DNA of 10,828 nucleotides from an uncultured Verrucomicrobiota bacterium (GTDB lineage: Bacteria; Verrucomicrobiota; Verrucomicrobiia; Limisphaerales; UBA1096). The stretch spans positions 1 to 10,828 of the forward strand of contig CAJWPV010000015.1 of NCBI GenBank assembly GCA_913045395.1, given 5' to 3'. The first letter of the stretch is position 1, and the number at the start of each line of letters is the position of its first letter. The position numbers were made by a program, and so were the translations under genes. Under the pieces are notes generated by a model, which did not search any database, was not told where the DNA came from, and worked only from the letters and a program-made list of their open reading frames with translations. Shown here one piece after another: positions 1 through 9,710 of the stretch.

Positions 1-615
1 GAGGATGAAGGGCTTTTTCTTGTCGCGCTTGTTCCCCAGAAAATCGATGGCTTTATCGGTGTAGAGCCGGGTGAGGTTGCCCATATCGCGGGTGTTACCC
101 GCCCTCTCGTTATTTTCGTGAAAAGCAACTCCACCTCCATCATTGGCTCCGAGGGTGCCAAAGTAATAATCAAAACCCTGAGCATTGGGCATGCGTTCAA
201 TAATGGGTTTACGGTTGGAGACATCCCATTTACCAATACAGGCAGTCTGGTAACCAGCTTTGCGAATCAATTCCGCCCACGTGATTTCAGAAGCCGGCAT
301 CCCCCAACCGCCACTGCGGATCGGCTGTCGACCGGTAAGGAGCGCTGAGCGCGACGGCCCGCAAACAGTCTGGGAATAGAATGAGGTAAAGCGCGTGCCC
401 TCCTTGGCCAATTGATCCAAGCGCGGCGTCCTGTTTTTCGTGTTGCCGTAACAGCCCAGATCCGCATAGCCCTGGTCGTCGGTGAAAATGATGAGGATAT
501 TCGGTCGCTGAGCATCGGCGTTGAGGCGAAAGCCGGGGGCGAGGAATACAAGGGCGCACAAGATGACAAGAATCCTGCATTCTTTTATCCAGATACCTTC
601 AGAGTTTGAGTTCAT
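1..615 (-). CDS. Sulfatase D, secreted type I sulfatase (C-terminal part outside window)
   Basis: The frame is open from the ATG at 615 to the window edge, giving the first 205 residues of a secreted alkaline-phosphatase-fold sulfatase that would hydrolyse sulfate esters, probably on a polysaccharide. Residues 1-33 look like a long signal peptide (hydrophobic core about 15-27, likely cleavage after LNA). The first metal-binding motif TDDQG is at 45-49 and the formylglycine motif CGPSR at 85-89, followed by the expected LLTGR. The second signature is altered: where most sulfatases have GKWHLG, this one reads GKWDVS (128-133), so Lys129 is kept but His is replaced by Asp131. The C-terminal metal ligands and substrate-pocket residues lie beyond the window. 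It is the last visible gene of the minus-strand operon, 17 bp downstream of sulfatase C. The sulfatase call is firm; the substrate is unknown. Confidence 0.93.
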   Translation of the reverse strand, partial: MNSNSEGIWIKECRILVILCALVFLAPGFRLNADAQRPNILIIFTDDQGYADLGCYGNTKNRTPRLDQLAKEGTRFTSFYSQTVCGPSRSALLTGRQPIRSGGWGMPASEITWAELIRKAGYQTACIGKWDVSNRKPIIERMPNAQGFDYYFGTLGANDGGGVAFHENNERAGNTRDMGNLTRLYTDKAIDFLGNKRDKKKPFIL

Positions 616-632
616 AGTTTTGAAATCACGTA

Positions 633-2054
633 TTAGCGACCGGGGAATTTTGGAGCTCCGCCAAGGTAGGGAAACTTGTCGAAGTCGGGTCCCTTGCCAG
701 TGACTCTAGGGTCATTCGTTTTTTTTAGTTCTGCAAAAAGATGCGCCTTTAATCCTTTCACGGTCTCAGCATAGGCAGAATCGGCGGCGATATTCACCAG
801 TTGATCGGGATCTTTCTTTAGATCGTATAATTCAGCGGCAGGGCGTTTCCCAAACGCCAGTTCATAGAGCCCGCGATGATGGGCGTCCTTATCCCGGTTC
901 TCAACCATGTAGGTCTTAGTCGGACCATTATCACAGTCGCTCAACCAAGCTCCCTTAATCGCCGCCTTTTGGTAATGAGGCGTGCCCGCCGGCCAACGGT
1001 CGGGACGAAAGTTGTGTAGATAAAGAAAGTCGTGGGTCCGGATGGCTCGAGTTGGGTAGCCACCCATATCCTTCCCTTCCTGACCCGGCACATGCCGTTC
1101 CTTGCCATGAAGTACGTAGCCTCGGTTGCTCTTGCCCTTGCCCGCGAGGAGCGACAGCAGGCTCCTACCGGAAACATCACTTGGAACATCCAAATCTGCA
1201 GCTTGATAGAACGTCGGTGCCACATCGACGAGGCTTACGAAATCGTTCACCACCGTTCCCGCTTTCACCTTCGACGGCCAACGAATTGCAAGAGGCACTC
1301 GGGCTCCACTGTCATAGTTGTTGCTCTTGCAGCGTGGGAACGGCATGCCGTGATCGCCCGTCATGACGACAATGGTGTTGTCGAGTTCACCGCTCTCCTC
1401 AAGCGCTTTAATGGCGTCCCCAACCAAGCTGTCGAAACGCTGCACCTCAAAATAATAATCCGCAACATCGCTGCGGACTTCATTGGAATCCGGGAAATGC
1501 GCAAATAATTTAATTTTTGAAAGATCCATCCCGCTTTTCACCCCCGAACCCTTTGCGTAGCCGCGGTGTGGATCGGAACTACCCAGCCAGTAACAGAACG
1601 GCTTACCACTTTCTCTGCTCTTCATAAAGGCGCGGAAGTTTTTGTAACGAGGTCCCGCTAGTTGACGGCCTTTCTTTTGAGTGCGGCCCGGCCCCCACCC
1701 TTTGCTGCTGACACCAGTCACGTAACCGGCCTTCGCCAATCGTTCGGGATACGTGTCATACTTGTCAGGAAATACACTCCAGAGATTACCCGCACCTTCA
1801 AGTCGCCAATGCCATTGGCCGGTTAGGATGGCACCGCGCGACGGCGTGCAGGACGGCGATGACACGTAGGCGTGATGAAACAGTGCCCCCTCCTTGGCCA
1901 AACGATCGAAGGTCGGCGTCTTGAGCGCCGGATCACCGTACGAACCGGCATGTGGCCAACCCCAGTCATCGGCAATGGCAAAAAGGATATTCGGCCGCTC
2001 ATCAGCATGCAGGGAACAGGCAAACATAAAAATCAGTTGTGGCAAAAATCTCAT
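633..2054 (-). CDS. Sulfatase C, N-sulfoglucosamine sulfohydrolase (sulfamidase)-like
   Basis: 473 residues, a full-length family member with a short signal peptide (1-17, likely cut after SLHA). The metal-binding pair Asp29-Asp30 is followed by the formylglycine motif CTPSR at 69-73 with LTGQ after it. The pattern SKGWGPG (117-123) stands where GKWHLG is normal, then DPHR (161-164) and GDHGMPFPR (233-241). The compact length, the DPHR motif and the DHG (rather than DNG) metal site resemble heparan N-sulfatase/sulfamidase-type proteins, so it may act on N-sulfated or O-sulfated amino sugars. That substrate is inferred from family resemblance only; bacterial members of this branch are numerous and mostly untested. 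It follows sulfatase B after 70 bp and precedes sulfatase D by 17 bp. A GGGGAG stretch about 14 nt upstream of the ATG is a weak, distant ribosome-binding candidate. Confidence 0.93.
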   Translation of the reverse strand: MRFLPQLIFMFACSLHADERPNILFAIADDWGWPHAGSYGDPALKTPTFDRLAKEGALFHHAYVSSPSCTPSRGAILTGQWHWRLEGAGNLWSVFPDKYDTYPERLAKAGYVTGVSSKGWGPGRTQKKGRQLAGPRYKNFRAFMKSRESGKPFCYWLGSSDPHRGYAKGSGVKSGMDLSKIKLFAHFPDSNEVRSDVADYYFEVQRFDSLVGDAIKALEESGELDNTIVVMTGDHGMPFPRCKSNNYDSGARVPLAIRWPSKVKAGTVVNDFVSLVDVAPTFYQAADLDVPSDVSGRSLLSLLAGKGKSNRGYVLHGKERHVPGQEGKDMGGYPTRAIRTHDFLYLHNFRPDRWPAGTPHYQKAAIKGAWLSDCDNGPTKTYMVENRDKDAHHRGLYELAFGKRPAAELYDLKKDPDQLVNIAADSAYAETVKGLKAHLFAELKKTNDPRVTGKGPDFDKFPYLGGAPKFPGR

Positions 2055-2124
2055 GAATGGCCGGCATTCTCCCCGCTGTCCCTTCGCTAAACCAGCACAA
2101 ACCTTGGCTTTCAGCGACGAATCG

Positions 2125-3516
2125 TTACTTTGGTGATACCTCTTTCACCCAGTCGCTGTGCAGGTTTCTGAGACGCCGCACGATTTCAGGTTTGGCCCTG
2201 GCATAGTCCCTTTCCTCAGGCTTGGCATCGGCCAGGTTTCGCAGCGAAACCTTGGTGTTCCCGTCCGAGCCGATCAGTTTCCAGTCACCCTCACGAACGG
2301 CCCATTTTTTACCCCAGGCAAAATGTAGAATTTTGTATTTCGACTTCGCCTTGGCGCTGCCGATCAACGGTAACACGCTGTGGCCATCGAGCTTCGGAGA
2401 GTCAGAGAGTTGCTGGACTCCACAGAGGTCGAGCACCGTGGGAAACCAGTCCATTGCCGTGATGATTTGCCCACGCACCTTCCCCTTTGGCAGCTTGGCC
2501 GGGTAACTGATGATGGCCGGCACGCGCACACCACCCTCGAGAAAGCTGCCCTTCTGCCCGATCCACTTGCCAGTGGACCCACCGCCGCTTGCGCCATAAA
2601 AATGCCCCTTGGGATAACCGCTCCTGTGATTGTCCAAACGAATTCGATTGCCTGTTTCCTCCGAGTGCCCGTTGTCGCTCATAAATATGATGATCGTGTT
2701 TTCGCGCAGGCCTAGTCCTTCCAATTTGTCGACAATCTGCCCGATATAGTGATCGGTCGTGCTGACGATGGCCGCGTAGGAGCGCCGGGCCGGTTCAGCA
2801 ATGTCCTTGTACACCGCCTCAAACCGCTTAAGCGCCTGCTCCGGATAATGCGGAATGTTAAACGGCACATAGAGTAAGAACGGCCGATCCTTGTTTTGCA
2901 TAATAAATTTCAGTGAACGCTGCACCATCAGCTCAGGAAAATATTTCCCTGGCGCCTTCACTGGTTTGATCCCCTCGTACAAATCATGAAATCCGCTACC
3001 GTGCAGGAAATAATGGTTGTAGTTGTCAATGAAACCGTCGCGAATGCCGAAGAACTCATCGAAGCCCTGTTTCTTTGGCCCGAAATCACGATGGGCGCCA
3101 AGGTGCCATTTACCATACAAAGCCGTACGATAACCGGCCTCCTTCAGAGCCTCGGCCAGAGTCACCTCCCCAAGAGCCATGTTGATACCGTCCGGTCCCT
3201 TCATGTCACCCTGCGTCCAGTGATGGACCCCGCCCCGCTGCGGATGCCGCCCCGTCATCAACGCCGCCCGCGCCGGGCAACACACTGTGTGCGCATAGGC
3301 CTGCGTGAATCGCACTCCCGTGGCTGCAAGTCTGTCGATATTGGGCGTCCTGAGGTCAGTGGAGCCATAGCAATTGGCATCAATCGTTCCCTGGTCGTCG
3401 GTGAACAGTATGACCACGTTGGGCCTTTCAGCGGCATTCAACTGAAGGCACAAGGCACCGATGGTGAATGCAGTAAACCGTGTCCGGAAAATCTTGAAGA
3501 ATCCAAGCTGGGTCAT
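2125..3516 (-). CDS. Sulfatase B, arylsulfatase A-type secreted sulfatase
   Basis: 463 residues with a signal peptide (about 1-28, cut after LNA). All core type I sulfatase elements are visible: TDDQG at 39-43; CCPAR at 79-83, where Cys79 is the residue to be turned into formylglycine and Ala replaces the commoner Ser; GKWHLG at 135-140; a substrate-side His in NIPHYP (residue 223); the metal ligands SDNGH at 280-284; and QKGSFLEGGVRVP at 321-333 with a conserved Lys. It should therefore be an active sulfatase. Length and order of motifs fit arylsulfatase A-like bacterial enzymes. The exact sulfate position attacked cannot be read from the sequence. Its ATG lies 2 bp after the stop codon of the GH5-like gene, so translation of the two is probably coupled, which suggests that both work on the same glycan. 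Confidence 0.95.
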   Translation of the reverse strand: MTQLGFFKIFRTRFTAFTIGALCLQLNAAERPNVVILFTDDQGTIDANCYGSTDLRTPNIDRLAATGVRFTQAYAHTVCCPARAALMTGRHPQRGGVHHWTQGDMKGPDGINMALGEVTLAEALKEAGYRTALYGKWHLGAHRDFGPKKQGFDEFFGIRDGFIDNYNHYFLHGSGFHDLYEGIKPVKAPGKYFPELMVQRSLKFIMQNKDRPFLLYVPFNIPHYPEQALKRFEAVYKDIAEPARRSYAAIVSTTDHYIGQIVDKLEGLGLRENTIIIFMSDNGHSEETGNRIRLDNHRSGYPKGHFYGASGGGSTGKWIGQKGSFLEGGVRVPAIISYPAKLPKGKVRGQIITAMDWFPTVLDLCGVQQLSDSPKLDGHSVLPLIGSAKAKSKYKILHFAWGKKWAVREGDWKLIGSDGNTKVSLRNLADAKPEERDYARAKPEIVRRLRNLHSDWVKEVSPK

Positions 3517-3518
3517 TT

Positions 3519-4721
3519 TTATTGATTGCTTTTGTTGCCAGTCCCGAGAATTTCAGGAGCTTTAACGCGAAAGTATTCGAGCCAGTTCTTTGTGATCGCA
3601 CCCGGCAGATTGAGATCCTCCGCTGCCAACTCCTCGATGGTTTGTCCCCAGTAGAAGCTAATCCAGCCATCGGCGATCTTACGTGAACCGTCAATGAATG
3701 AGCCCAGCTCCTGCACACTGCATTTCAAGGGGAACATCTCCTCGATAACAAGCGGCTTCCCGACATCGTAGATCGCAAGGGCAGCGAGCGCCTTGTTGAC
3801 CTCACCCTTCTTGGGATAAAAGTGAACACTGGTGAAATCCAGATTCTCATCGGTCTCTTTGGAATAGAATATCGGTTGATTGGCCTTTGGAAAAAAATGG
3901 TGGGCCCAAGGGATGACCCCAACTGTGATCATGTGACGATCGTCGTGCCCTCGGATCGCACTCACGAGCTTGTCGACCCAGGCCTTCGCGACGTGCTTTC
4001 TCGGGCGCCCTGCGAGATCCAGAGTGATTCGCTGAACAAAGTGACTGCCCGCAAAGTCACCTGCCAGCCAATCTGTCTCCTTCTTCCTCGCTCCAGGTAG
4101 GATGGGTTCGTTCATGAGATCATAACAGAAAACCGCAGGGCTTTGGGCGCAGGTTTCCGCAACCGAACTCCAGAAGAGAGCCTGAACATCCCATCGATCG
4201 GTCTCATCCATCGCGTCGTACCATTCCGGCACGTCCTGTTTGTGGTAGCAACCGAGCCCTGTGATGTCGAGGTAGAGACCAGTTTTCTCGGCCAATTTCA
4301 AGAGACGCGCAAGCTGCCTGAGAGTCGATCCGTTTGCCTCATGCGACGTCTTGATGAACCTCGCAGTCTGCAGGTGAACACGAACAACGTTGGCGCCGAG
4401 GGATTTCATTTCTTTGAAGTCCTCCACAACCGTTGACCACTCCTCGTTCCAGTAATCCTCGATGAGCCGGCCGGAGCGATCGTGGTCGTAGTTAACTCCC
4501 CAGACAACAAACTCAGCGCCAGATTCTTGTCGAACAAAACGGTTGCCATCCTTGCCAGGGCGAATCCACTCGAGTTCAGGCTCAGGCGCTGAAACACTCG
4601 GTGGACTACCATTGCTGCGCTCCGTCAACGGATCGGCTTGGAGCAGGGTTACCTGCGTTATCAGAAAGACAACTGGAAATGCCACTCGGGACAATTCCAT
4701 CTTCGTGAATATACTTTTCAT
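3519..4721 (-). CDS. Glycoside hydrolase, GH5 (cellulase superfamily)-like, secreted
   Basis: About 400 residues from the ATG at 4721. A TTG five codons upstream (4736) is possible, but the ATG gives a normal signal peptide with Lys and Arg, then a hydrophobic run ending near LLQA. The rest is a TIM-barrel glycosidase of clan GH-A type: VWGVNYDH in strand 1, ANVVRVHLQ in an early strand, and LMNEP at 202-206 with Glu205 as predicted acid/base. SVHFYP follows at about 298-303, and KPLVIEEMFP at 322-331 holds the predicted nucleophile, Glu328. The wide spacing of the two Glu and the NEP motif match GH5; the subfamily and substrate are not recognisable. It starts 36 bp after the fusion protein and ends 2 bp before sulfatase B. 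In this setting it probably cuts a sulfated backbone, either before or after sulfate removal. No carbohydrate-binding module is seen. Confidence 0.85.
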   Translation of the reverse strand: MKSIFTKMELSRVAFPVVFLITQVTLLQADPLTERSNGSPPSVSAPEPELEWIRPGKDGNRFVRQESGAEFVVWGVNYDHDRSGRLIEDYWNEEWSTVVEDFKEMKSLGANVVRVHLQTARFIKTSHEANGSTLRQLARLLKLAEKTGLYLDITGLGCYHKQDVPEWYDAMDETDRWDVQALFWSSVAETCAQSPAVFCYDLMNEPILPGARKKETDWLAGDFAGSHFVQRITLDLAGRPRKHVAKAWVDKLVSAIRGHDDRHMITVGVIPWAHHFFPKANQPIFYSKETDENLDFTSVHFYPKKGEVNKALAALAIYDVGKPLVIEEMFPLKCSVQELGSFIDGSRKIADGWISFYWGQTIEELAAEDLNLPGAITKNWLEYFRVKAPEILGTGNKSNQ

Positions 4722-4757
4722 CTCAGCACGCAACAAAGCCAGAAATTTTGAGGCCCC

Positions 4758-7700
4758 TTAACGAGGACTCACACTCAGCACCCCGTACATGGTCCGCCAA
4801 TGCCCTGGGAACGTGCAGACAAACTCGTATTTTCCAGGTTTACTTGGAACGTTGAAGGTTAGCAGTTCACTCTCGCCCGGCATCAGCAAGCGGGTTGCCT
4901 CAAGAATTTTGCTGGAGTCCGGAATATATCCCTTTTCCCAGGCACCGGGTTCTGTCGCCATCTCCTCGGCAGCGCGACCCACCTTTTCTCGTGCGCCAAC
5001 CGCTACCAGGACCATGTTATGGGGCATGGTGTCGTTGTTTTCAAAAAGCAACCGGATCGGCTCACCGGCCGTGACCTTTATCTCCTCCCGGTCGTATTGC
5101 ATCCGCGCCGGCAAGGTTCGAACGATATGAAACGGGGTGCCGTAATGCCGAAGTGCCGTGCGCAGACTTTGCGCCAACTCTTCCGGCAACCGACCTGCCG
5201 CCGCCTGGCCAAGCGACAGGGCCTCAAGGCCGTCTTGGCCAAAGCGCTGATCAACCGGTAGATTCTTCAAGTAACTCAAAAGATTTTGCGCCAGGCTGTT
5301 CACCTGATCCGTTGGCCAAGTTTCCGCCGGTATCCGGTGGAGAGCCATGATTGCCTCTTTCGCATTCTCCCCGCGTTCCAACCGCGACACGAGTTGTGTA
5401 AAGCCCGGGCCGGGGGCGGAATTAGGCACCGGCCTGCCGGAAAGAAAACCAAGCGTCTGCTCAAGGGCATGCTCGAGGCCGGAATCCATAGGGTGAGTGG
5501 CGGCCTCCATGGCGATGGCAAGGGCCTTAGGGGATGAGTTGTAACTGCAGGCAATAATTGCGTTCAATCGGACACGCGGATCGGGATCGTTGACCCTTTG
5601 TCGAATGAGCTCATCGACTGCGTCGATCCGGTCTTGCCAAAACCGGAGCACCTTGGTCGCCGCGGCCCGTGCGCCAGGATTCGCGCTATTCAACTGTTGC
5701 CGCAGGAGGTCTGAATCGACTGCGTTCAACCCTTGGCGAACCCAAAGCGCCTCGGTCCGGTGATGTTCCCGTTCGGGATCAGCTGGGCTGAGCTTTTTCA
5801 GCCATTTGCCCAACGCCGGGATCACTTCGCGCGCGGGACGCTGCTGAAGTTCCCGCCGGGCGAACTCACGGGTGCTGCTCTCGTGCGACTTCAAGAGGCC
5901 CAAGAGACCTTTCACTGGCTCGTCTTCGATCTTCGGTTGTTTCAGGAGGGGTCCATCGGAATGAGAGATGCGCCAGATGCGGCCACGCTTATGATCCCGA
6001 CCAGGGTGCCGCTTGGAAAAGTTCACATTCTCAAAAACCTGGGTGTAAAAGTCGGCGATGTAGAGGGCACCATCCGGACCCAGGGCCATGGCTACAGGCC
6101 GAAAAAGCGGATCGTCGCATCGCAGCAAATGTCCGTGGGATTCGATCTGATAGACGGACTCCTTCGGTTTCAAGGTGTACCAGGCGGTGCCAGTTTCCCC
6201 AACGCAATGATTGACGAGAAAGCGGCCCTGAACCTCCTCAGGAAAGTGCCGGCTGTACAAAAGTTCGCAACCTGCAGCGATGTGCCCCCCCTGGTTGAAA
6301 GCAAGGTGATCGGTCCGACGCTTGTTCTTGGGATAAACGAAGTTGGAGGAAAATACATCTATCGGATAATACTGCCCGGCAGAGGCGTCCAGCATAATGC
6401 CACCGCCCCAGCGGTCGAATAGGTTGCCGAAAGGATTCCAAAAACTGTGCGACACGTAGACGCTAAACTGGTGCCTCCCCGGGCGGTAACGAAACACCGC
6501 TGCATCACGCACGCGGCTTGGGCCGTATGGCGTCTCCACCTGGGTGTTGTAAAAAATGCCCTGGGTAAAAAACAGAGACCCGCCCGGGCTCCACCGGAAG
6601 TTGTTCATCGCGTGCTCGGCGTCCTCGGCACCGAAGCCGTGCAACAACACCCGCACCCAGTCCGATCGGCCGTCATTGTTGGTGTCGCGTGCCAACAGAA
6701 AATTGGGTGCCTGGGCCAAAAGCACCCCACCTTCCCCAAAGCCAAAGCCATGCAGCAGGTTCAGGCGATCGAGAAAAACAGTGTGCTTGTCTGCCTCGCC
6801 ATCACCATTGCGATCCTCGAGAACCACAATCGAATCCGACGGCTGCTTCCCCGGCAGCGGATGGGGCCAGGTGGGCGTATTGCCAACCCACAAACGGCCG
6901 CTTGAATCAAACTGGAGCGCCATTGGGTTCGCAATGGGAAAGTTCACCTCGGAGGCAAACAAATTGACCTGATATCCCGGTGCCACCTTCATCATCTCCA
7001 ATTCCCTTGCCGGGGATTTCACACGCCCGGGTTTCCCGTCCTCCTCAACTGCCCAGAGCGCCTCGGGTTGGTTACCGGAAATCGACCGGGATGCAGGCGT
7101 GGGGAACCAGATCGGCTTTCCTTCCACCGGGGTCTTTCGCCAGATATTAGCCACCCGCGGTTTCTGTGCCTCCCAGATTTGACGATCCATGTCATCCACC
7201 AATTGCCTGGATTGCTTACGCTCGCTGCCGAGGTGCTTGGATCCCGGGGTTTGATTCCGCCGTCCATGAATATAGGAGGCATTCGGGGCATGCCACCAGA
7301 GTTGGTGCCAGAAATTTTTCTCGTAAACCAACCGACGAAAAGAATCGATGCCGGATGGTACATCCGCGGTTTGCAATGCAGGTGTTTCATCCAGCAGACC
7401 CAGTTGGCTCGCCACCATACGGCTCACAACCTGATAGCCGGACTCGGTGAGATGAATCCCGTTGAAGGTCAATTTGCCGCCCTGATCCAACGCTCGCTCT
7501 GTCGTCGCCGAAAACAGGTCCACGGCGTGAACACCCAGTTTCGCGGCGACTTGGAGAATCACCTGCGAGTACTCCTGCAAGGCCGCGTTTCGAGCCGGGA
7601 CGTCCACGGTTGCCGCCGATGCCTCCTGCGCGACGGGAGTCACCAGCACCACCCTGGGCGGAGACTTTCCATTGAACCTTTCGGCAAGGAGTTGATCGGT

Positions 7701-8087
7701 AAACCTCTCCATCTCGTGACGAAAGTGCCCCGCCCCTGCAGTACCGCGAAACGATTCATTCATCCCGTAACAAATAAACACCACGTCGGCACGGTTGCCG
7801 TGCAACTCACCAAACAAGCGGGGGAATCCCTTGGGCCGAATGCGCTCCCCCACTTCTTCCGCCGGCCAGGCTAAATAACGGACACGCAGTCGGTGTTCCG
7901 GGAAACGGCTGTGCAGGAACGTTTCAAAATACCCGAAGAGGTGCATCCTCTCGGCAAACGTGTTGCCGAGGATCACGATGCTATCGTTTTTCCCTATCTC
8001 GAAGGTTTCGGCCTGCACTTCCGAAGCAGACAGCAGAGCCAAGGTCGCAAAGCTCGTGCAGACAAAACGCTTCGAAAGATACATCAT
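4758..8087 (-). CDS. Multidomain fusion: SGNH-hydrolase-like, PVC-type membrane-bound dehydrogenase propeller, HEAT region, type 1 copper domain
   Basis: 1109 residues from the ATG at 8087; an ATG at 8126 abuts the previous stop but would put 13 extra residues before a good signal peptide (1-26, ending VQA). Domains in order: SGNH-like, about 30-235, with GMNES (108-112) kept but GNT (41-43) and NGIH (209-212) in place of GDS and DGIH; a helical Trp-rich linker, 247-332; and the Pirellula/Verrucomicrobium dehydrogenase propeller, about 364-707. The propeller contains two calcium-type loops DxNxDGxxD (425-433, 468-476) and ends near GRIWRIS. A HEAT-like helical region spans about 722-977 (RVRLNAIIAC, GARAAATKVL). 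An azurin-like cupredoxin spans 984-1109 with ligands His1023, Cys1091, His1096 and Met1100. Relatives often end in a c-type haem domain; no CxxCH occurs here. Probably a periplasmic oxidoreductase passing electrons to copper, with an esterase-like or binding module; the substrate is unknown. Confidence 0.88.
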   Translation of the reverse strand: MMYLSKRFVCTSFATLALLSASEVQAETFEIGKNDSIVILGNTFAERMHLFGYFETFLHSRFPEHRLRVRYLAWPAEEVGERIRPKGFPRLFGELHGNRADVVFICYGMNESFRGTAGAGHFRHEMERFTDQLLAERFNGKSPPRVVLVTPVAQEASAATVDVPARNAALQEYSQVILQVAAKLGVHAVDLFSATTERALDQGGKLTFNGIHLTESGYQVVSRMVASQLGLLDETPALQTADVPSGIDSFRRLVYEKNFWHQLWWHAPNASYIHGRRNQTPGSKHLGSERKQSRQLVDDMDRQIWEAQKPRVANIWRKTPVEGKPIWFPTPASRSISGNQPEALWAVEEDGKPGRVKSPARELEMMKVAPGYQVNLFASEVNFPIANPMALQFDSSGRLWVGNTPTWPHPLPGKQPSDSIVVLEDRNGDGEADKHTVFLDRLNLLHGFGFGEGGVLLAQAPNFLLARDTNNDGRSDWVRVLLHGFGAEDAEHAMNNFRWSPGGSLFFTQGIFYNTQVETPYGPSRVRDAAVFRYRPGRHQFSVYVSHSFWNPFGNLFDRWGGGIMLDASAGQYYPIDVFSSNFVYPKNKRRTDHLAFNQGGHIAAGCELLYSRHFPEEVQGRFLVNHCVGETGTAWYTLKPKESVYQIESHGHLLRCDDPLFRPVAMALGPDGALYIADFYTQVFENVNFSKRHPGRDHKRGRIWRISHSDGPLLKQPKIEDEPVKGLLGLLKSHESSTREFARRELQQRPAREVIPALGKWLKKLSPADPEREHHRTEALWVRQGLNAVDSDLLRQQLNSANPGARAAATKVLRFWQDRIDAVDELIRQRVNDPDPRVRLNAIIACSYNSSPKALAIAMEAATHPMDSGLEHALEQTLGFLSGRPVPNSAPGPGFTQLVSRLERGENAKEAIMALHRIPAETWPTDQVNSLAQNLLSYLKNLPVDQRFGQDGLEALSLGQAAAGRLPEELAQSLRTALRHYGTPFHIVRTLPARMQYDREEIKVTAGEPIRLLFENNDTMPHNMVLVAVGAREKVGRAAEEMATEPGAWEKGYIPDSSKILEATRLLMPGESELLTFNVPSKPGKYEFVCTFPGHWRTMYGVLSVSPR

Positions 8088-8101
8088 GTTAGAAAGTTCC
8101 A

Positions 8102-8118
8102 CGGCGGTTTTCCCGCCG
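8102..8118 (-). other. Small GC-rich hairpin between sulfatase A and the fusion gene
   Basis: A perfect 6-bp inverted repeat CGGCGG / CCGCCG encloses a 5-nt loop (GAAAA in the minus-strand RNA). It sits 9 bp past the sulfatase A stop codon and 14 bp before the preferred start of the fusion gene. There is no U-run after it, so it is not a classical terminator. It could protect the upstream message end, or tune translation of the second gene by affecting the ATG at 8126. It may also be chance in GC-rich DNA. Confidence 0.35.
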
Positions 8119-8126
8119 AGCTGCAT

Positions 8127-9710
<1,584 letters not shown>

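Noticed and set aside
547..615. Lipoprotein signal in sulfatase D (Cys within LVILCAL)
   Set aside because: The residue before Cys is Leu rather than Gly, Ala or Ser, so the lipobox rule is not met; an ordinary signal peptide fits better.
2055..2124. Internal promoter or terminator in the 70-bp gap between sulfatases B and C
   Set aside because: No stem with a following T-run and no matching -35/-10 pair was found; only a distant purine-rich stretch before the sulfatase C start was seen.
470..3405. An identical 17-bp string in sulfatases D (470-486) and B (3389-3405)
   Set aside because: Both copies encode the conserved FTDDQG metal-binding motif. The match reflects shared protein function and codon choice rather than a DNA repeat or recombination site.
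6202..6215. Possible c-type haem site near NHCVGETG in the fusion protein
   Set aside because: The sequence is not CxxCH, and no other CxxCH occurs in the protein.
5733..6422. A 229-residue plus-strand open frame
   Set aside because: It is antisense to the propeller and HEAT region of the fusion gene, with no domain signal and no promoter or ribosome-binding site.
7068..7874. A 268-residue open frame on the plus strand, antisense to the fusion gene
   Set aside because: It lies wholly inside the fusion gene, has no recognisable domain, and is rich in Arg, Pro and His as expected from the reverse strand of a GC-rich gene. The opposite frame carries clear SGNH and linker sequence.
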